Positions 1-7,202 of a stretch of DNA of 41,750 nucleotides are shown one piece after another. The DNA comes from Paenibacillus timonensis. Its GTDB lineage: Bacteria > Bacillota > Bacilli > Paenibacillales > Paenibacillaceae. The notes beneath the pieces were generated by a model. The model saw nothing but the letters and a program-made list of their open reading frames with translations. It was not told the DNA's origin and made no database searches. The stretch covers positions 1-41,750 of the forward strand of contig NZ_JAKSXN010000050.1 in assembly GCF_022427145.1 (NCBI RefSeq), given 5' to 3'. The translations under genes and the position numbers were made by a program. The first letter of the stretch is position 1. Each line of letters opens with the position of its first letter.

Positions 1-47
1 AAGAGCCGAAAAGGTCTTTTATAGTTAAAAGGATAAACTCCGGTGAA

Positions 48-1160
48 TCAGCTTAGCGTGGCGAGGGATTCCTTCGTGAACGGCTGCAGTTCATCCACGA
101 GGCCGTCGCGGATCTTGGCCGCCCAGGCCGGGTCGGTCAGCAGCGCGCGGCCGACGGCAACGAGATCGAACTCGCCGCGTTCAAGACGCTCGACCAATTG
201 CTCAATCCCGGTTGTTTCCCCGCCTTGGCCCGACTCGAACAAGCTGGTGAACTCGGAGTTCAAGCCGACGGAACCGACGGTGATCGTAGGTTTGCCAGTC
301 AGCTTGCGCGTCCAGCCGGCCAAGTTCAACTCCGAGCCCGCGAACTCCGGCTCCCAGAAGCGGCGAGTGGAGGCGTGGAAAATATCGACGCCGGCAGCAC
401 TTAATGGAGCCAAGAACCGCTCCAATTCCTCAGGAGTAGCAGCCAGCTTGGCGCTGTAGTCGACAGGCTTCCATTGCGAGAAGCGGAAAATGATCGGGAA
501 TTCCGGCCCAACTGCGGCCCGGACCGCTTCAATGACCTCAACGGCAAAGCGGGTACGCCCGACAAGGTCGCCGCCGTACTCGTCGGTACGCTTATTGGTG
601 ACCTCCCAGAAAAACTGGTCGATCAAATAGCCGTGTGCCCCGTGGATTTCGACGGCATCAAAGCCGAGGCGTTTCGCATCCGCGGCAGACTGGGCATAAG
701 CCTGAACCAGCTCCTGAATCTCCTGCTTCGTCAGCGGTTCGGAAACCGGCTGGCCGGTTAAGCTGAGACCGGATGGGCCGATGGGATCGACATTCGACTC
801 AGGGAACGTCTCCCGTTGGCGGGCCGTGCCGGTATGCCAGATTTGGGGAGCGATTTTACCGCCGGCTTCATGCACTTCATGGACGATCTTCTGCCACCCT
901 GCCAATGCTTCTTCACCGTAAAAATGGGGCACATCCCGATCCGCAGGTGCTGCCGGGTGGTTAATGACCGTACCTTCCGTAATAATCAGTCCAACGCCGT
1001 TCTCCGCTCTGCGGCGGTAATAACCGGCCACGTTGGAACCGGGAACGCCGCCCGGCGAGAAAGACCGGGTCATGGGGGCCATGACGACCCGGTTTGCAAG
1101 CTTAAGACCGCCGCCTTCAAAAGGTTGGAACAGGGCGGTTGCCGTTTTGGAAATGGACAT
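48..1160 (-). CDS. NADH:flavin oxidoreductase / old yellow enzyme family
   Basis: This 370-residue protein is a cytosolic FMN-dependent ene-reductase of the old yellow enzyme family, which reduces activated C=C bonds with NAD(P)H; the natural substrate cannot be read from sequence. The N-terminus has the family pattern of a core-strand start (LANRVVMAPMTR), followed by the QIWHTG segment. The central EIHGAHGYLIDQFF motif is the classic flavin/substrate-binding signature with paired His residues, and a late VAVGRALLTDP segment closes the TIM barrel around the FMN phosphate. The length is normal for the family. The start is supported by AAGAGGAG a few bases upstream. It lies downstream of, and in the same direction as, an ArsR-type regulator gene, with an AT-rich dyad in the gap, so redox or electrophile control is plausible. 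The family is certain; the physiological role is not. Confidence 0.93.
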   Translation of the reverse strand: MSISKTATALFQPFEGGGLKLANRVVMAPMTRSFSPGGVPGSNVAGYYRRRAENGVGLIITEGTVINHPAAPADRDVPHFYGEEALAGWQKIVHEVHEAGGKIAPQIWHTGTARQRETFPESNVDPIGPSGLSLTGQPVSEPLTKQEIQELVQAYAQSAADAKRLGFDAVEIHGAHGYLIDQFFWEVTNKRTDEYGGDLVGRTRFAVEVIEAVRAAVGPEFPIIFRFSQWKPVDYSAKLAATPEELERFLAPLSAAGVDIFHASTRRFWEPEFAGSELNLAGWTRKLTGKPTITVGSVGLNSEFTSLFESGQGGETTGIEQLVERLERGEFDLVAVGRALLTDPAWAAKIRDGLVDELQPFTKESLATLS

Positions 1161-1197
1161 GGTGATCTCTCCTCTTTATGCCTTATTTTATACATAT

Positions 1198-1213
1198 ATC
1201 TAAATATATAGAT
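1198..1213 (-). promoter_or_regulatory. AT-rich dyad upstream of the oxidoreductase gene
   Basis: ATCTA and TAGAT form perfect arms around a 6-bp AT spacer, inside the AT-rich stretch that must hold the oxidoreductase promoter. Its size suits a small dimeric winged-helix repressor such as the adjacent ArsR-type protein. This is inference from position and symmetry only. Confidence 0.4.
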
Positions 1214-1261
1214 TAACTTATGAATAAGCAAGAGAATCTTTTGTAAAATTTTCCTGAATGA

Positions 1262-1588
1262 TTATTTGGTTTTCAGCTTGGCGGCAAATTGCTCCAGGAA
1301 GGCGTCGATCCCTTCATCATTTAGCCGATAGTAGGTATATTGCCCATGACGGCGCGATTCTAACAGTCCGCTTTTTTGCATGCTGGCTAAGTAAGAAGAA
1401 ATCACGGATTGCGCCAATCCGAATTTTTCTTGAATGGAGCCGACGCATACGCTTCCCGGAAATTCCTCTTTGATGACATCCGGCAGTTCGTATTTCAATT
1501 TCTCCGGTTCCCGCAGCCAACATAGGATGTTAAGCCGAGTCTCATTCGAGAGGGCCTTCAGCACGGCCAGCATGTCTTGGTCTTTCAT
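1262..1588 (-). CDS. ArsR-family winged-helix transcriptional regulator
   Basis: A 108-residue DNA-binding protein. The opening MLAVLKALSNETRLNILCWL is the typical first helix of ArsR repressors. It is followed by the recognition region QEKFGLAQSVISSYLASMQKSG and a wing ending in RRHGQYTYYRL. I choose the ATG at 1588 because an upstream in-frame ATG adds 26 residues unlike the family and the sequence before 1588 is G-rich (GGGGGT..GGAG). A Cys lies in VCVGSIQ just before the recognition helix, but the usual metal-site CxCxxC is absent, so it is probably not a metal sensor. The gene precedes an old-yellow-enzyme gene on the same strand, 101 bp away, which makes that gene its likely target. Many such pairs respond to electrophiles, but the signal here is unknown. 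Confidence 0.85.
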   Translation of the reverse strand: MKDQDMLAVLKALSNETRLNILCWLREPEKLKYELPDVIKEEFPGSVCVGSIQEKFGLAQSVISSYLASMQKSGLLESRRHGQYTYYRLNDEGIDAFLEQFAAKLKTK

Positions 1589-1672
1589 CTCCAGACCCCC
1601 GTTCTTGGTTGGTTTGTTCCCAGTATAACAAAACTTTCGCCGATTCATAAAGAGAGGAGATGGCAAAGTTCT

Positions 1673-1700
1673 TTGTTTTTGTTTGAGGTTTCGTTATAAT
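1673..1700 (+). promoter_or_regulatory. Promoter of the rRNA methyltransferase leader
   Basis: TTGTTT (1673-1678) and a perfect TATAAT (1695-1700) are separated by 16 bp. Transcription would begin near 1707, leaving about 310 nt of untranslated leader before the methyltransferase start at 2016. Confidence 0.7.
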
Positions 1701-1741
1701 CAAAAGGCATGATCAAACGAAGATAGGGAGGGTTAGGGAAA

Positions 1742-1786
1742 ATGGTGCATTACATCAGACTGCGTCATTCCGCTTTGAACAAGTAA
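1742..1786 (+). CDS. 14-residue ErmD-like arrest leader peptide
   Basis: ATG to TAA encodes MVHYIRLRHSALNK, preceded at 9 nt by a strong GGGAGGG ribosome binding site. From memory, the macrolide-arrest leader of ermD is MTHSMRLRFPTLNQ: the same length and identical at seven positions, including the R-L-R core at residues 6-8, which matches the Arg/Lys-X-Arg/Lys motif that stalls macrolide-bound ribosomes. The stop codon sits in the loop of the first of several interchangeable hairpins (arms 1775-1781/1794-1800 and 1806-1811/1816-1821), as in erm attenuators. The likely role is to sense macrolides and control the downstream 23S rRNA methyltransferase. It is too short for ordinary gene calling. 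Similarity and layout are seen; arrest itself is inferred. Confidence 0.8.
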   Translation: MVHYIRLRHSALNK

Positions 1787-1821
1787 TTTCATATGTTCAA
1801 AGGCTCTGTTCGCCTGAACAG
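1775..1821 (+). promoter_or_regulatory. Four-segment attenuator hairpins
   Basis: Segment 1 TTGAACA (1775-1781) pairs with segment 2 TGTTCAA (1794-1800). Segment 3 CTGTTC (1806-1811) pairs with segment 4 GAACAG (1816-1821). Segment 1 can also pair with 3, and segment 2 with 4 (TGTTCA with TGAACA 1815-1820). A ribosome stalled at leader codon 7 would cover the start of segment 1 and shift the balance. This is the erm-type alternative-pairing architecture. Confidence 0.72.
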
Positions 1822-1882
1822 GGTAAACGGGATCAGTCTGCCCATTTTCATAACTCTTCATCGGATATATTCAATAGGTGAA

Positions 1883-1916
1883 TGAAGGAAGGCGGCCGTG
1901 CTGTCTTTCTTTTTTT
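1883..1916 (+). terminator. Leader intrinsic terminator (attenuator)
   Basis: GGAAGGCGGC (1887-1896) pairs, with three G-U wobbles, with GCTGTCTTTC (1900-1909) around a 3-nt loop, followed by a run of seven T. It lies between leader peptide and methyltransferase, so it would end transcription early unless read through. CTTCAT (about 1856-1861) and ATTCA (1869-1873) can pair with TGAATGAAG overlapping its 5' arm and could act as anti-terminator. Confidence 0.72.
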
Positions 1917-2015
1917 GCGCCCATTAGGCCTTATTTAGGCATGCTTGTCCGGGCTTCTATGTTCATGGGCTTTCTCCCCCTTTACTCTGTAAGGCAAAGG
2001 AAAGGAAGGGAAAGC

Positions 2016-2897
2016 ATGAATCAACCCATCAACGGCGCAGGACGCGCGAGTAACGATATATCCATCTTAAAATGCCCGGTATGCGGAGGGCGATTTGACG
2101 CGAACGGCCCGCAAAGCTTGACCTGCCCCCAAGGGCATGCGTTTGATATGGCGAAGCAAGGTTACTTCAACCTGACGATTCGTCCGGCTCATAGCCATTA
2201 CGACAAGGAGCTCTTCGCCGCCAGGCGGAGTATCATTACGGAAAGCCGCTTATACGCCCCTCTGCACGAAACGATCGCAAGGATGATCGCGAACCGAGCC
2301 GGCAACCCTGCTTCTGGCGGACTGGTCGTCGATATGGGCTGCGGGGAAGGCTCGCATTTGCAGAAAATTTTGCATGGGCTGGGTCCGTCGGGCTGGATTG
2401 GCCTGGGAGTCGATTTGTCCAAAGAAGGCATCCGTTTGGCTGCCCGACAGTATGCGGATGGACTTTGGGTCGTTTCGGATTTGGCCCATGCGCCGCTGCA
2501 GGACCAATCGGCTCAGGTGGTACTCAACCTGCTGTCCCCGGCCAATTATCGGGAGTTTAAGCGAATCCTTGCTCCGGAGGGCGTTCTCGTCAAAGTCGTT
2601 CCGGGTGCGGACTACTTGCGGGAGCTGCGGGAGACGTTGCACGGCGACAGCAACAAAAGGGAATACTCCAATGCCAACATCGTGACGTTGTTCCGCCAAC
2701 ATTTCTCTAAGATGGAAGTGGTGCATTTAAAGTACCGGCAGTGGTTAGATACCGAGGCCTTGCGTGATTTAGTGCGCATGAGCCCGCTCGCCTGGTCCGC
2801 GGAGCAGGCGAAAATCGCGGCGTTTACGGATCGGGATGGCGCGGAAATCACCGTGGACGTGGATCTGTTGTTGGGTCGGAAGGACTCGCTTAGCTAG
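2016..2897 (+). CDS. rlmA: 23S rRNA (guanine-N1)-methyltransferase, RlmA family
   Basis: A 293-residue SAM-dependent enzyme that methylates a guanine (G745 or G748 region) in 23S rRNA hairpin 35, lining the exit tunnel next to the macrolide site. The N-terminal zinc finger has C20, C23, C37 and H41 in the family spacing and leads into FDMAKQGYFNL, a hallmark of RlmA. The Rossmann SAM loop VVDMGCGEG is at about 104-112, and the late MSPLAWSA motif is also typical. The start at 2016 is preceded by GGAAAGGAAGGG; the longer in-frame extension overlaps the leader terminator and is rejected. Gram-positive members (RlmA-II, TlrB) methylate G748 and can give tylosin-type resistance. The erm-like leader implies drug-inducible expression, which is unusual for a housekeeping methylase. 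The exact target base cannot be read here. Confidence 0.9.
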   Translation: MNQPINGAGRASNDISILKCPVCGGRFDANGPQSLTCPQGHAFDMAKQGYFNLTIRPAHSHYDKELFAARRSIITESRLYAPLHETIARMIANRAGNPASGGLVVDMGCGEGSHLQKILHGLGPSGWIGLGVDLSKEGIRLAARQYADGLWVVSDLAHAPLQDQSAQVVLNLLSPANYREFKRILAPEGVLVKVVPGADYLRELRETLHGDSNKREYSNANIVTLFRQHFSKMEVVHLKYRQWLDTEALRDLVRMSPLAWSAEQAKIAAFTDRDGAEITVDVDLLLGRKDSLS

Positions 2898-2962
2898 ACG
2901 GCAAATCCGCATTGCGCTATCATTTACTAGACTAAAGATCTTGTACGGATGGGAGCAGGCAT

Positions 2963-3646
2963 ATGATCGGGACATTGGTGAACACTGCGGCGATTTTGGC
3001 GGGCAGCGTGCTGGGAAGCATTTTCAAGAAAGGGCTGAAGGAAAAGTATCAGACCGCGCTGTTTACCGCGATCGGCTTGGCCGCTACGCTGCTGGGGATT
3101 AACGCCGCGGTGACGCATATGAAGGACAGCTCGTTTCCCGTGCTGTTCATTATCAGCTTGGCGGCGGGGAGTCTGATCGGGACGGCGCTGGATATCGACG
3201 GTAGTTTCCAGAGGCTGGTCGGGCGTTTCTCCACCTCGAATCTAGGTCAGGGGTTGTCCACGGGAATTCTGCTGTTTTGCATCGGGACCCTGTCGATCCT
3301 GGGACCGATCGAAAGCGCAATTCACGGAAATCACACCTATCTGTACATGAACGCAACCCTGGATCTCGTGACCTCCATGGTGTTGGCCTCCTCGTATGGC
3401 ATCGGGATTGCACTAACCGCCGTCGTGCTCTTTCTTTGGCAGGGAGCGATTTATATGAGCGCCGACTATCTGGCGCCTTTTCTGACGGCCCCGTTGCTGA
3501 CCGAAATCTCCATCGTCGGCGGCGTGCTGATTGCAAGCTCGGGGTTATCGATTTTGAAAATCATCGAGGCGAAAACCTTGAACATGCTGCCGGCGTTGTT
3601 AGTGCCGGTGATCTGGTTTTTGTTGAAGGGGTTATTGGGTTATTGA
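2963..3646 (+). CDS. DUF554-family membrane protein
   Basis: A 227-residue integral membrane protein with about six or seven hydrophobic segments. The start MIGTLVNTAAILAGSVLGSI and the segments LFTAIGLAATLLGI and FCIGTLSILGPIESAIHG are recognisable for the DUF554 (YdfK/YqgA) family, annotated as possible transporters. The biochemical role of the family is not established. The gene stands 65 bp after the methyltransferase in the same direction with no terminator in between, and ends at a strong terminator, so it may be co-transcribed with rlmA. If so, the attenuator would also govern this membrane protein. Confidence 0.85.
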   Translation: MIGTLVNTAAILAGSVLGSIFKKGLKEKYQTALFTAIGLAATLLGINAAVTHMKDSSFPVLFIISLAAGSLIGTALDIDGSFQRLVGRFSTSNLGQGLSTGILLFCIGTLSILGPIESAIHGNHTYLYMNATLDLVTSMVLASSYGIGIALTAVVLFLWQGAIYMSADYLAPFLTAPLLTEISIVGGVLIASSGLSILKIIEAKTLNMLPALLVPVIWFLLKGLLGY

Positions 3647-3649
3647 AAG

Positions 3650-3690
3650 AACGCTCCTTTCGGGTATATCTGCCCGAAAGGAGCGTTTTC
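3650..3690 (+). terminator. Intrinsic terminator after DUF554 gene
   Basis: A perfect 15-bp stem (3650-3664 with 3673-3687) around an 8-nt loop, beginning 3 bp after the stop codon, followed by a short T-rich tail. Confidence 0.85.
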
Positions 3691-3786
3691 ATATTGATCC
3701 ATCGATCAAGCTACCTTCCGATTTTCATGAACCCTGCCAACTTCGATCTGTGATAAAGTAATAGCAAACCGGGAAAGGGATGGGTT

Positions 3787-4337
3787 ATGAGACGCTTAAT
3801 AAGACTTCAAGGCTCGGTGTTTACGCGGTTCGTGGCTGCTTTTTTACTAGCGATCATGCCGATTTGCGCGATCGGGGTGACGCTCTACAATTGGCAAATC
3901 CGCTTGTTGGACAACACGACGGTAGAAGCCTTCGGAACGGCCGCCAAACACGGCTTCGATAAAGTGGAAAACGAATTGGATAAAGTGAAGACGCTTTCAT
4001 ATGCAGTTTTGGCGGACGAGGATTTGCTGGCGCTGGCGAATTCCGGGATGATTATGGACAACTATCAGAAGACCGTATCGATGAACCGTTATATCCGCCG
4101 CATGGAAAATTTGCAGGACCCATCATACTTATGCGGCTTACGCAAGGGAGTCCGATCCGGCGGATCGTCCTATCGATTTGAAAAGCTTGGTGCTGCAAAA
4201 GGCGAACGCCGATCCGCTCAAAGTAAACGCCGGCGGACGGACCGCCTGGATCGTGAACCAGGATTCGGAATACCAGGGCTTAAGCCTGGCGGCTTATCTG
4301 CCCGAGGGAGAAATCAACCCTCAACTGAGGGAACTGC
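3787..4337 (+). pseudogene. Truncated, frameshifted sensor kinase N-terminus (YesM type)
   Basis: The start MRRLIRLQGSVFTRFVAAFLLAIMPICAIGV gives a cytoplasmic tail and first membrane helix typical of YesM-like sensor kinases, followed by an extracellular coiled and cache-like region. The frame holds to about 4123, then jumps by one base: the continuation (THHTYAAYARESDPADRP..., through WIVNQDSEYQGLSLAAYLPEGEINPQLREL) is in another frame and matches the end of a dCache sensor. There the sequence runs straight into an alpha-galactosidase C-terminus. The second membrane helix, HAMP and kinase domains are missing. I read this as the left side of a large deletion that fused two genes of a former glycan-utilisation locus. 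Confidence 0.78.
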
Positions 4338-4918
4338 GTTCTCCGCTATGCGGCGCAATGTTGGCCCAGCGATAACACGGATCCCTTCGACCGTTTGTTC
4401 ATCCAGCACGGTTTCACGCAGTTTTACGCTCCGCAGATCATGATGTGCTGGGTAACGGACACGCTGTCCGGCGCGGGCAAGGCGAATCGAAGCATCGCCT
4501 ACAAGTTTCACAGCGCCATGTGCGGAGGGCTGGGCATCGGCGCCGACATCAACCGTCTCTCTTCGGAGGAAGCGGCAGAGTATAAGCGGCATATCCTTCA
4601 GTACAAGGAAATCCGTGAAATGATATTACGCGGGATCTCTTCCGCCTTCGGCCACCGGGCGAGTCCGGTTTGACGGCGGTAGAGTACGTCGGCCCGTCCG
4701 GGGACGAGATCGTCGTGTTGGCCTTCCTTCACACGCAGCAGTACGGGGATTCCTGTCCAAGGCTCAAGCTGCAAGGCCTTTTGGAGAACGCCCGGTATGA
4801 GCTGGCGGGGGACGGCAAGCAGTATCACGGCAGTACGCTGATGAATTACGGATTGCCGGTCGAGCTAAAGGGCGATTTCGACAGCGTCATGTTTATATTA
4901 CAGCGTACTGAACGATAA
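4338..4918 (+). pseudogene. C-terminal remnant of GH36 alpha-galactosidase
   Basis: From 4338 the frame reads VLRYAAQCWPSDNTDPFDRL, then FIQHGFTQFYAPQIMMCWVTD, YKFHSAMCGGLGIGADINRLS and YKRHILQYKEIRE. This is the end of the catalytic barrel of GH36 alpha-galactosidases, including the WxSDxTDxxxR segment that carries the acid/base Asp. A one-base loss near 4634 breaks the frame; the other frame continues RGDLFRLRPPGESGLTAVEYV and on to a natural C-terminal beta-domain end at 4918. About the first two thirds of the enzyme, including the nucleophile region, is absent. Both the fusion to a sensor-kinase fragment and the internal frameshift mark it as dead. Confidence 0.85.
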
Positions 4919-5055
4919 TTTCCCACGTAAAAGCGGAAGGCCCTCTTTCCGTCAGGGAAGGGAGCCGTACGTCGCAGCTGTTTATGCCTGGCGCTTTTTT
5001 TAGCTTCGGTCGGGAAGGCATACCGCCCGAATCGGAGCGCAGCGGCAGGGTATAA
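4919..5055 (+). other. Unassigned stretch between two gene remnants
   Basis: No intact gene. One frame stays open from about 4925 (reading EGPLSVREGSRTSQLF) to a stop at 5053 but I recognise no family in it. It may be diverged sequence from the missing part of the next remnant. Confidence 0.4.
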
Positions 5056-5313
5056 CGGGATGCCAGCCATCGATACTGTATGGGGGCGGTGCTGCTTGAT
5101 CTGGAAGATCCGGGAAAAGTCATCGGGCGATCGAAGCGGCCGTTTCTAGAGCCAGAAACGGATTATGAGGTGAACGGTTTTTTCGGCGGGGTCGTATTCT
5201 CCTGTGGTGCGCTGTTGGTCGGCGATACCGTCCGCATGTATTACGGAGCGGCCGACGAAGTGATGGCGGTGGCGGATATTCCGCTGAACGACATCTTTGG
5301 CACGATATCATAA
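5056..5313 (+). pseudogene. C-terminal remnant of GH130 glycoside phosphorylase
   Basis: Reading from just after an in-frame stop at 5053, the sequence DASHRYCMGAVLLDLEDP, then IGRSKRPFLEPE, NGFFGGVVFSCGALL and MYYGAADEVMAVADIPL is the closing blade of GH130 enzymes (beta-mannoside phosphorylases and relatives). Only about 85 of some 300 residues remain, so the propeller and its catalytic Asp are missing. It follows the GH36 remnant in the same direction, which suggests that a galactomannan-type utilisation operon once lay here. Confidence 0.82.
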
Positions 5314-5347
5314 AATCAAAGGGTTAGAAATTTCAGCAGATGCAATA

Positions 5348-5378
5348 AAAAGCCCCTTTCCATCCGAAAGGGGCTTTT
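5348..5378. terminator. Bidirectional intrinsic terminator
   Basis: A perfect 13-bp stem (5348-5360 with 5366-5378), A-rich on the left and T-rich on the right, with a 5-nt loop. It sits between the GH130 remnant and the 3' end of the minus-strand membrane gene and can serve both directions. Confidence 0.85.
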
Positions 5379-5384
5379 GCTCGC

Positions 5385-5870
5385 TTAATGGGACATCCCG
5401 GCCATGCCGCCGACGATTTCTGGATTGACCATCCCGAAGATCATGGCGATGTGGGCGACGATGAGGAATCCGCTGACGAGGATAAAGTGCAGCTTCAGCT
5501 TCTCGTCCTCCGAGCGTTTGCGGCCAATGACGCCAAGTTCTAGCAGCGCCAGCGGCAGCAGGAAGAAAGCCCCGCTCAGGTAGAACCCGACAGCCACGAC
5601 GTCCACCCAGGTGTGCCATTCGCCGTTAATGGTCAAAGGAATGAACGCCGTAGGGAACAAATAGAGGAAAATGCCGGTAAAATAAAGCCCTGCCAAGATA
5701 CTGCAGATTTTATTGAAGGTGTTGAGGCCGCCCTGCCGCCCCCGGTTAAACAAGATGATAAATTCGGTGACGGTGATCGTCTCTGCAAAGATAACGGGGA
5801 TCGCCATGAATAAAATCAAGTTCCACGGCTGGTTATCCGCCAGCAAAGACATGTAGTGCGTCATGCTCAT
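5385..5870 (-). CDS. Conserved membrane protein, DUF6803-like
   Basis: A 161-residue membrane protein with about four to five transmembrane helices: NLILFMAIPVIFAETITVTEFIILF near residues 17-41, GLYFTGIFLYLFPTAF near 61, DVVAVGFYLSGAFFLLPLALLELGVIG near 90-115, and LHFILVSGFLIVAHIAMIFGMV near 127-148. The C-terminus is Met/Gly-rich and ends in His (GGMAGMSH), and another His sits at MTHYM near the N-terminus. I believe it belongs to the uncharacterised DUF6803 group, sometimes annotated permease, but this rests on memory of the pattern. No function can be assigned. It is monocistronic, with its own terminator. Confidence 0.75.
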   Translation of the reverse strand: MSMTHYMSLLADNQPWNLILFMAIPVIFAETITVTEFIILFNRGRQGGLNTFNKICSILAGLYFTGIFLYLFPTAFIPLTINGEWHTWVDVVAVGFYLSGAFFLLPLALLELGVIGRKRSEDEKLKLHFILVSGFLIVAHIAMIFGMVNPEIVGGMAGMSH

Positions 5871-5972
5871 GTTTCATTTCCTCCAAGTAGGTTATTTATT
5901 TCACAACCCATTCTACAGAGCAATTGTGTGGAAAGTATGGAGAACCCGTGTGGATTTTATTGCCCGGATTCG

Positions 5973-6010
5973 TTGAAAAATCTGGGAATGTCGACTACAC
6001 TATCGATAGT
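5973..6010 (+). promoter_or_regulatory. Promoter with palindrome before glycosyltransferase gene
   Basis: TTGAAA (5973-5978) and TACACT (5996-6001) are 17 bp apart. A perfect 12-bp palindrome ACTATCGATAGT (5999-6010) overlaps the -10 and start region, a natural place for a repressor. The regulator is unknown. Confidence 0.5.
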
Positions 6011-6107
6011 CTCTCATACTTTTTCGGACATCAACGCTATTACGGACATAGAATACTCATATACGTGATTTCACTTTATTTCCGGCAAGCGGAGAGGTGG
6101 GGCAGCG

Positions 6108-7202
6108 ATGGGATTTTGGATCGTATTGGCAATCGGATGGATTGCGGGAGTTATTCTGTTTCGAAAAATCGTGCTTCGCGAACGGGAGGAATCGTATCGC
6201 GGCACGGAAAAGGTATCGGTCATCATCCCGGCGCGGAACGAAGCGGGGAATTTGCCGCAGCTGCTGGGTTCGCTGCAAAAGCAAACCTATCCGCCATATG
6301 AAATCATCGTGGTGGACGATTTTTCCGAAGATGGAACTTATGACATTGCCGCGGATTACGGGGCAAAGGTGTTCCGCAACGAGGCATTGCCCCCCGGCTG
6401 GACGGGGAAAACTTGGGCGGTATGGAACGGATACCGGCAATCGACCGGCGAGGTGATCGCCTTCCTCGATGCCGACATCCGCTTGGCCCCCCGGGCGCTC
6501 GAATCGCTGCTGCAGGCGCGGGCCGAAGCCGGAGGCGTCATTTCCGCAGTGCCGTTTCATGTCACGGAGAAGTTTTACGAACGCCTGGCGTTGATTACCA
6601 ACGTCCTGGGCGTATTTGCCTTTACGTCGCCGTTTGAGCAAAACAGCCCGCATAAAGGGCTATACGGCTCCTGCATCGTGACGACGCGCCGCGATTACGA
6701 GGCGATCCAGGGGCATGACAGCATCCGTTCGGAACTGCTGGACGATTTGAACCTCGGCGCCAAATTCCGGGCGGCGGGGCTCCGCGTAACCAATTTTCTC
6801 GGCGGCGGCCTCGTCTCCTTCCGCATGTATCCGAACGGGATTCGCAGCGAGCTGGAGGGGTTCGGCAAAGGCGCGGTGCTGAGCACCGCCAAGCTTCGGC
6901 CGGCCACCACGCTGCTGGTGGCCGCGTGGCTGATCGGGCTGATCGCTTCCGAAGGCGCGTTGTTCCTTTGGAATACGTCATGGGCCTATCCGCTGCTGTT
7001 CGGGTATTTGCTGTATGCGGCGCAGCTTTATTTTCTGGTGCGTTATGTAGGGAAGTTCGGCGTGTTCATGCCTCTGCTTCACGTGTTGTCTACGCTCTTC
7101 TTTCTGGTGGTGCTGCTCTACTCGGCCTATCAGGTGGCGTTTCGCGGATCGGTCACCTGGAAAGGCCGGGATGTGCAGGTAGGAAGCAGGGGAGATCGAT
7201 GA
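6108..7202 (+). CDS. Family 2 glycosyltransferase, CrtQ-like
   Basis: A 364-residue membrane-anchored GT-A glycosyltransferase. An N-terminal helix (FWIVLAIGWIAGVILF) precedes the nucleotide-sugar fold: VSVIIPARNEAGNLP, the VVDDFSEDGT loop, WTGKTWA, and the metal-binding DAD in AFLDADIRL. The C-terminal third has three or four more membrane segments. The pattern resembles the carotenoid/lipid glycosyltransferase CrtQ of staphyloxanthin synthesis (4,4'-diaponeurosporenoate glycosyltransferase). The start has GGAGAGGTGGGG before it. It overlaps the next gene by 4 bp (ATGA), so the two are translationally coupled, and that gene encodes a PlsY-like acyltransferase. A glycosylated and acylated lipid is a reasonable guess; no carotenoid desaturase genes lie nearby, so the acceptor is open. 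Confidence 0.85.
   Translation: MGFWIVLAIGWIAGVILFRKIVLREREESYRGTEKVSVIIPARNEAGNLPQLLGSLQKQTYPPYEIIVVDDFSEDGTYDIAADYGAKVFRNEALPPGWTGKTWAVWNGYRQSTGEVIAFLDADIRLAPRALESLLQARAEAGGVISAVPFHVTEKFYERLALITNVLGVFAFTSPFEQNSPHKGLYGSCIVTTRRDYEAIQGHDSIRSELLDDLNLGAKFRAAGLRVTNFLGGGLVSFRMYPNGIRSELEGFGKGAVLSTAKLRPATTLLVAAWLIGLIASEGALFLWNTSWAYPLLFGYLLYAAQLYFLVRYVGKFGVFMPLLHVLSTLFFLVVLLYSAYQVAFRGSVTWKGRDVQVGSRGDR

Noticed and set aside
1898..1927. GTG mini-frame within the leader terminator (VLSFFFCAH)
   Set aside because: Nine codons lying on the terminator stem and T run; it looks like a by-product of the hairpin rather than a second leader peptide.
1878..2015. 46-codon N-terminal extension of the rRNA methyltransferase, starting GTG
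   Set aside because: It overlaps the leader terminator, has no family similarity, and the zinc finger begins just after the well-supported ATG at 2016.
4925..5055. Possible fragment of another glycosidase between the GH36 and GH130 remnants
   Set aside because: One open frame exists (EGPLSVREGSRTSQLF) but I could not match it to a family, so it is listed only as unassigned sequence.
5924..6301. Open frame spanning the promoter region before the glycosyltransferase
   Set aside because: It crosses the -35/-10 elements and continues into the glycosyltransferase in a wrong frame, with no family resemblance.
6926..7198. Upstream extension of the PlsY-like gene
   Set aside because: It lies wholly inside the glycosyltransferase coding region in another frame; the ATGA-coupled start at 7199 is better.
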